Origin: Halomonas llamarensis
Lineage (GTDB): Bacteria; Pseudomonadota; Gammaproteobacteria; Pseudomonadales; Halomonadaceae
Reading direction: 5' to 3'
Assembly (NCBI RefSeq): GCF_023555005.1
Contig: NZ_JAMJPJ010000014.1
Location: 24,662 to 88,661, forward strand
DNA: 64,000 bases
Part shown: positions 60,924 to 64,000 of the stretch, piece after piece
How positions within the stretch are numbered: the stretch's first letter is position 1
How the letters are laid out: the number at the start of each line of letters is the position of its first letter
Notes under the pieces: model-generated
What the model saw: the letters and a program-made list of their open reading frames with translations, nothing else
Told to the model about the DNA's origin: nothing
Database searches by the model: none
Position numbers and translations under genes: made by a program

Positions 60924-63900
60924 GTCGCGCCCCGCCCGGGGCGTGCGGATAGAAACGACTGCGGTGGCATCAAGGGGTAAGTAATGCCAAGTCGCGCCCC
61001 GCCCGGGGCGTGCGGATAGAAACACCGGTGCCAGCTTTAAGCGCCGAGAGGAAGATATGTCGCGCCCCGCCCGGGGCGTGCGGATAGAAACTCATATGCT
61101 GATGCAATGTTAGCCCCTCTGGCCAGGTCGCGCCCCGCCCGGGGCGTGCGGATAGAAACCAACACCAGACGGTGACCGGCCGGGCAAGGCTCATGTCGCG
61201 CCCCGCCCGGGGCGTGCGGATAGAAACATGTTACCCCGGCGCTGGCGTTACCGGGCGGGCCGCGTCGCGCCCCGCCCGGGGCGTGCGGATAGAAACCCTT
61301 ATAGGGGAAAATTAAAAGGTGTTGTGGATAACGTCGCGCCCCGCCCGGGGCGTGCGGATAGAAACTTGAATAACTTTGCCGTGCAGCTCGTCGCTCCTGT
61401 CGGTCGCGCCCCGCCCGGGGCGTGCGGATAGAAACGGTACTCCAAATCGGGCAATAGATCGTGTGCCTTCAGTCGCGCCCCGCCCGGGGCGTGCGGATAG
61501 AAACTAGGCGACCATCAATTTCATCGTCAAGCCAATCGCGTCGCGCCCCGCCCGGGGCGTGCGGATAGAAACGTTAGCGCACTGGCCAGCGGTGATGTGT
61601 TTGGTTGTCGCGCCCCGCCCGGGGCGTGCGGATAGAAACAGTTCTACCCAGTTTTAGGCCAATGACTCTAGTCGGTCGCGCCCCGCCCGGGGCGTGCGGA
61701 TAGAAACGCCGATATTATCGATAGAAGCCAAGGTCAAGTCAGGTCGCGCCCCGCCCGGGGCGTGCGGATAGAAACAGCATGACCGGCTAGCGGTGATCAT
61801 CCGCGCCTGGGTCGCGCCCCGCCCGGGGCGTGCGGATAGAAACATGAAACTACTGCGATGGGTGCCAGGGCGGGTTTGGGTCGCGCCCCGCCCGGGGCGT
61901 GCGGATAGAAACTTCTTGAAAATGGCGCTATTTGTCATTGCAGTCGCGTCGCGCCCCGCCCGGGGCGTGCGGATAGAAACGGGTCATCGCTACATAACCA
62001 TTGGATGAGGTACGTCGCGCCCCGCCCGGGGCGTGCGGATAGAAACCTTCGGCGGTTCGATCTTACGGTAGTGCCAACCTGGTCGCGCCCCGCCCGGGGC
62101 GTGCGGATAGAAACCCCCACGCGTTAAACAAGCGCGCGCTATCTGAACTGGTCGCGCCCCGCCCGGGGCGTGCGGATAGAAACCACCTGCTCGGCGGCCT
62201 TACGGCGACGCTCCTCCTGGTCGCGCCCCGCCCGGGGCGTGCGGATAGAAACAGTGGACCGAAGCCACTGCGGACCCCATTACCGAGTCGCGCCCCGCCC
62301 GGGGCGTGCGGATAGAAACTTCAATGTCGCGGCTGCCGATGCCCCAGCGTTGGACGTCGCGCCCCGCCCGGGGCGTGCGGATAGAAACTGCCCCTCAATC
62401 TATCGCTGTATCACGCGGCGCGGGAGTCGCGCCCCGCCCGGGGCGTGCGGATAGAAACTCCGCGCACGCCTGCGGCCTTACCAACGTTAACCAAGTCGCG
62501 CCCCGCCCGGGGCGTGCGGATAGAAACCACATCGGGATAATTTTTGAGTATGACGTTCAGTTGTCGCGCCCCGCCCGGGGCGTGCGGATAGAAACCTTGA
62601 GCATTTCGCGTTCAAGCTGGTCACCGCGCAGTCGCGCCCCGCCCGGGGCGTGCGGATAGAAACAGAAACCGAAGCCCGGAGCGCTTTCGCCGCGCCTTGG
62701 TCGCGCCCCGCCCGGGGCGTGCGGATAGAAACGTGCTTCCTGCCGATCGTCAGCTGGCACGCAGCGTGGTCGCGCCCCGCCCGGGGCGTGCGGATAGAAA
62801 CAGCTACCCCGCAACCTGAACCGTAAAACGCTCAATGGTCGCGCCCCGCCCGGGGCGTGCGGATAGAAACCGCGCTAACTACGTCAGGACTAGGCACAAG
62901 CCAAGCGTCGCGCCCCGCCCGGGGCGTGCGGATAGAAACTTGCGCTGAACGGCAGGCGCTTTCGGGTCTGCGTGGGGTCGCGCCCCGCCCGGGGCGTGCG
63001 GATAGAAACCGCCTTGGCATCGTTGTAGCCATTCCAGAGGTAATGGTCGCGCCCCGCCCGGGGCGTGCGGATAGAAACCGCCATGACCAGGAGCGCATAG
63101 GCTGCAATCAAGGGTCGCGCCCCGCCCGGGGCGTGCGGATAGAAACATTGCCTAAGCCTGGTGTTTTGCGCGCACGTTTATACGTCGCGCCCCGCCCGGG
63201 GCGTGCGGATAGAAACCAGCACATGCTCAACGTCATCGATCGTCAGCTTGGTCGCGCCCCGCCCGGGGCGTGCGGATAGAAACCAACCGGAAAGCCAGAG
63301 CACCCAGGGCGCCTAAGAGTCGCGCCCCGCCCGGGGCGTGCGGATAGAAACGAATGGTGGTGACGCGTAGCGGCACGCATGACAAACGTCGCGCCCCGCC
63401 CGGGGCGTGCGGATAGAAACTTTGACGCGCGAGAACAGCCAGACGTTACCGACGAGTCGCGCCCCGCCCGGGGCGTGCGGATAGAAACCGCTATTGGTTT
63501 AATTGATGCGCTTAATATTGTAGTGTCGCGCCCCGCCCGGGGCGTGCGGATAGAAACACCATTACCGATAAGGGCCGCACTTTCACGGCAGGTCGCGCCC
63601 CGCCCGGGGCGTGCGGATAGAAACAAAAACTCAAGCTTGGAGGCGGTACGGATTAGAAAAGTCGCGCCCCGCCCGGGGCGTGCGGATAGAAACCGCCGCA
63701 GGGCTGGCAGTGTTACTCAAGCGCTTGGGGTCGCGCCCCGCCCGGGGCGTGCGGATAGAAACCGCGATATATCGCTAATCAAGCTCTACATTCACAGCGT
63801 CGCGCCCCGCCCGGGGCGTGCGGATAGAAACTCATCGTGTCGTCTGCGAAGCTCCCCGAGAGAGGTCGCGCCCCGCCCGGGGCGTGCGGATAGAAACACA

Positions 63901-63964
63901 ATGGAAACCGGAAAGCGCGTTATTGAGTGCGGTCGCGCCCCGCCCGGGGCGTGCGGATAGAAAC
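60924..63964 (+). CRISPR. Type I-C CRISPR array, 45 repeats visible, truncated at the window end
   Basis: 45 repeats of 33 bases beginning GTCGCGCCCCGC and ending GGATAGAAAC, all identical as far as I can read, with 44 complete spacers of 33-37 bases. Repeat period is 66-70 bases. The repeat contains a 7-bp stem CGCCCCG / CGGGGCG with a two-base loop, the Cas5c cleavage hairpin. The 3' GAAAC end and the leader place it in the same orientation as the cas genes. After the last repeat 36 spacer-like bases run to 64000, so the array probably continues. Spacers are all different; none was searched for targets. Confidence 0.98.
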
Positions 63965-64000
63965 AAACCCACGTTATCGGCGCCTCTCGCTATCACATTG

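Noticed and set aside
60924..64000. Open reading frames through the CRISPR array on both strands, with repeated R-P-G-R-A-D-R-N or Y-P-H-A-P-G-G-A-R blocks
   Set aside because: They are translations of the CRISPR repeat. They have no ribosome sites and their unit period equals the repeat-spacer period.

Overview
The window looks like a chromosomal segment of a moderately GC-rich gammaproteobacterium, most probably a Halomonas-type member of the Halomonadaceae. This is an inference from protein resemblance and gene order: gacA-uvrC-pgsA followed by tRNA-Gly-Cys-Leu, dnaX-ybaB-recR, ihfB-lapA-lapB-pyrF, nadB-ygfX-sdhE, and a GntR-prpB-prpC-acnD-prpF-prpD propionate cluster. No database search was possible. 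Most of the window (1-52.9 kb) is core metabolism and information processing. The last 11 kb (53.1-64.0 kb) is an accessory insert: a complete type I-C CRISPR-Cas locus whose array runs to the window edge.

Layout. 0-13.4 kb: a Bcr/CflA-type exporter, transaldolase, then a minus-strand block of mlaA, a response-regulator/PP2C phosphatase and a STAS anti-sigma antagonist (a partner-switching module), a FabH-like ketoacyl synthase, HrpA helicase, acyl-CoA ligase FadD and a YafJ-type amidotransferase. 13.4-20.7 kb: oligopeptidase B-like peptidase and a sensory block of a LOV-GGDEF-EAL protein, an Aer-like chemoreceptor and a four-cysteine Fnr/Anr regulator. 20.9-27.5 kb: ycgN, ycgL, rnd, recR-ybaB-dnaX, grxD, argF and tRNA-Ala(GGC). 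27.6-36.9 kb: gacA, uvrC, pgsA, three tRNAs under a near-consensus promoter, nadB, ygfX, sdhE, ihfB, lapA, lapB, pyrF and a small ComEA-like protein. 36.9-45.6 kb: the methylcitrate-cycle operon led by its own GntR/FCD regulator, with a clear promoter and a perfect 12-bp palindromic operator. 45.7-52.9 kb: pabB, cysH, cysB, trxA, a PerM/AI-2E permease, a SIMPL-domain protein and serS. 53.1-64 kb: cas3-cas5c-cas8c-cas7c-cas4-cas1-cas2, leader, and 45 visible repeats.

How the parts work together. The propionate genes form one transcription unit that oxidises propionyl-CoA to pyruvate and succinate, probably self-regulated by the GntR protein. CysB and CysH are convergent sulfur-assimilation genes. 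The light, redox/energy and oxygen sensors (LOV, Aer, Fnr) sit side by side. The Cas set has all I-C effector and adaptation genes with intact catalytic motifs, uniform repeats and many distinct spacers, so it is probably active.

The most unusual signals are: a LOV domain that keeps the photoactive cysteine but has Leu where the signalling Gln normally is; a phosphatase whose receiver domain has lost both the phospho-acceptor Asp and the Lys; and a recurring class of short (12-16 bp) degenerate tandem duplications at gene edges, the most striking being an eight-unit 14-bp array filling the ycgL-ycgN junction. I found no convincing wholly new multi-gene system. No gene-free stretch exceeds 300 bases apart from the CRISPR array.
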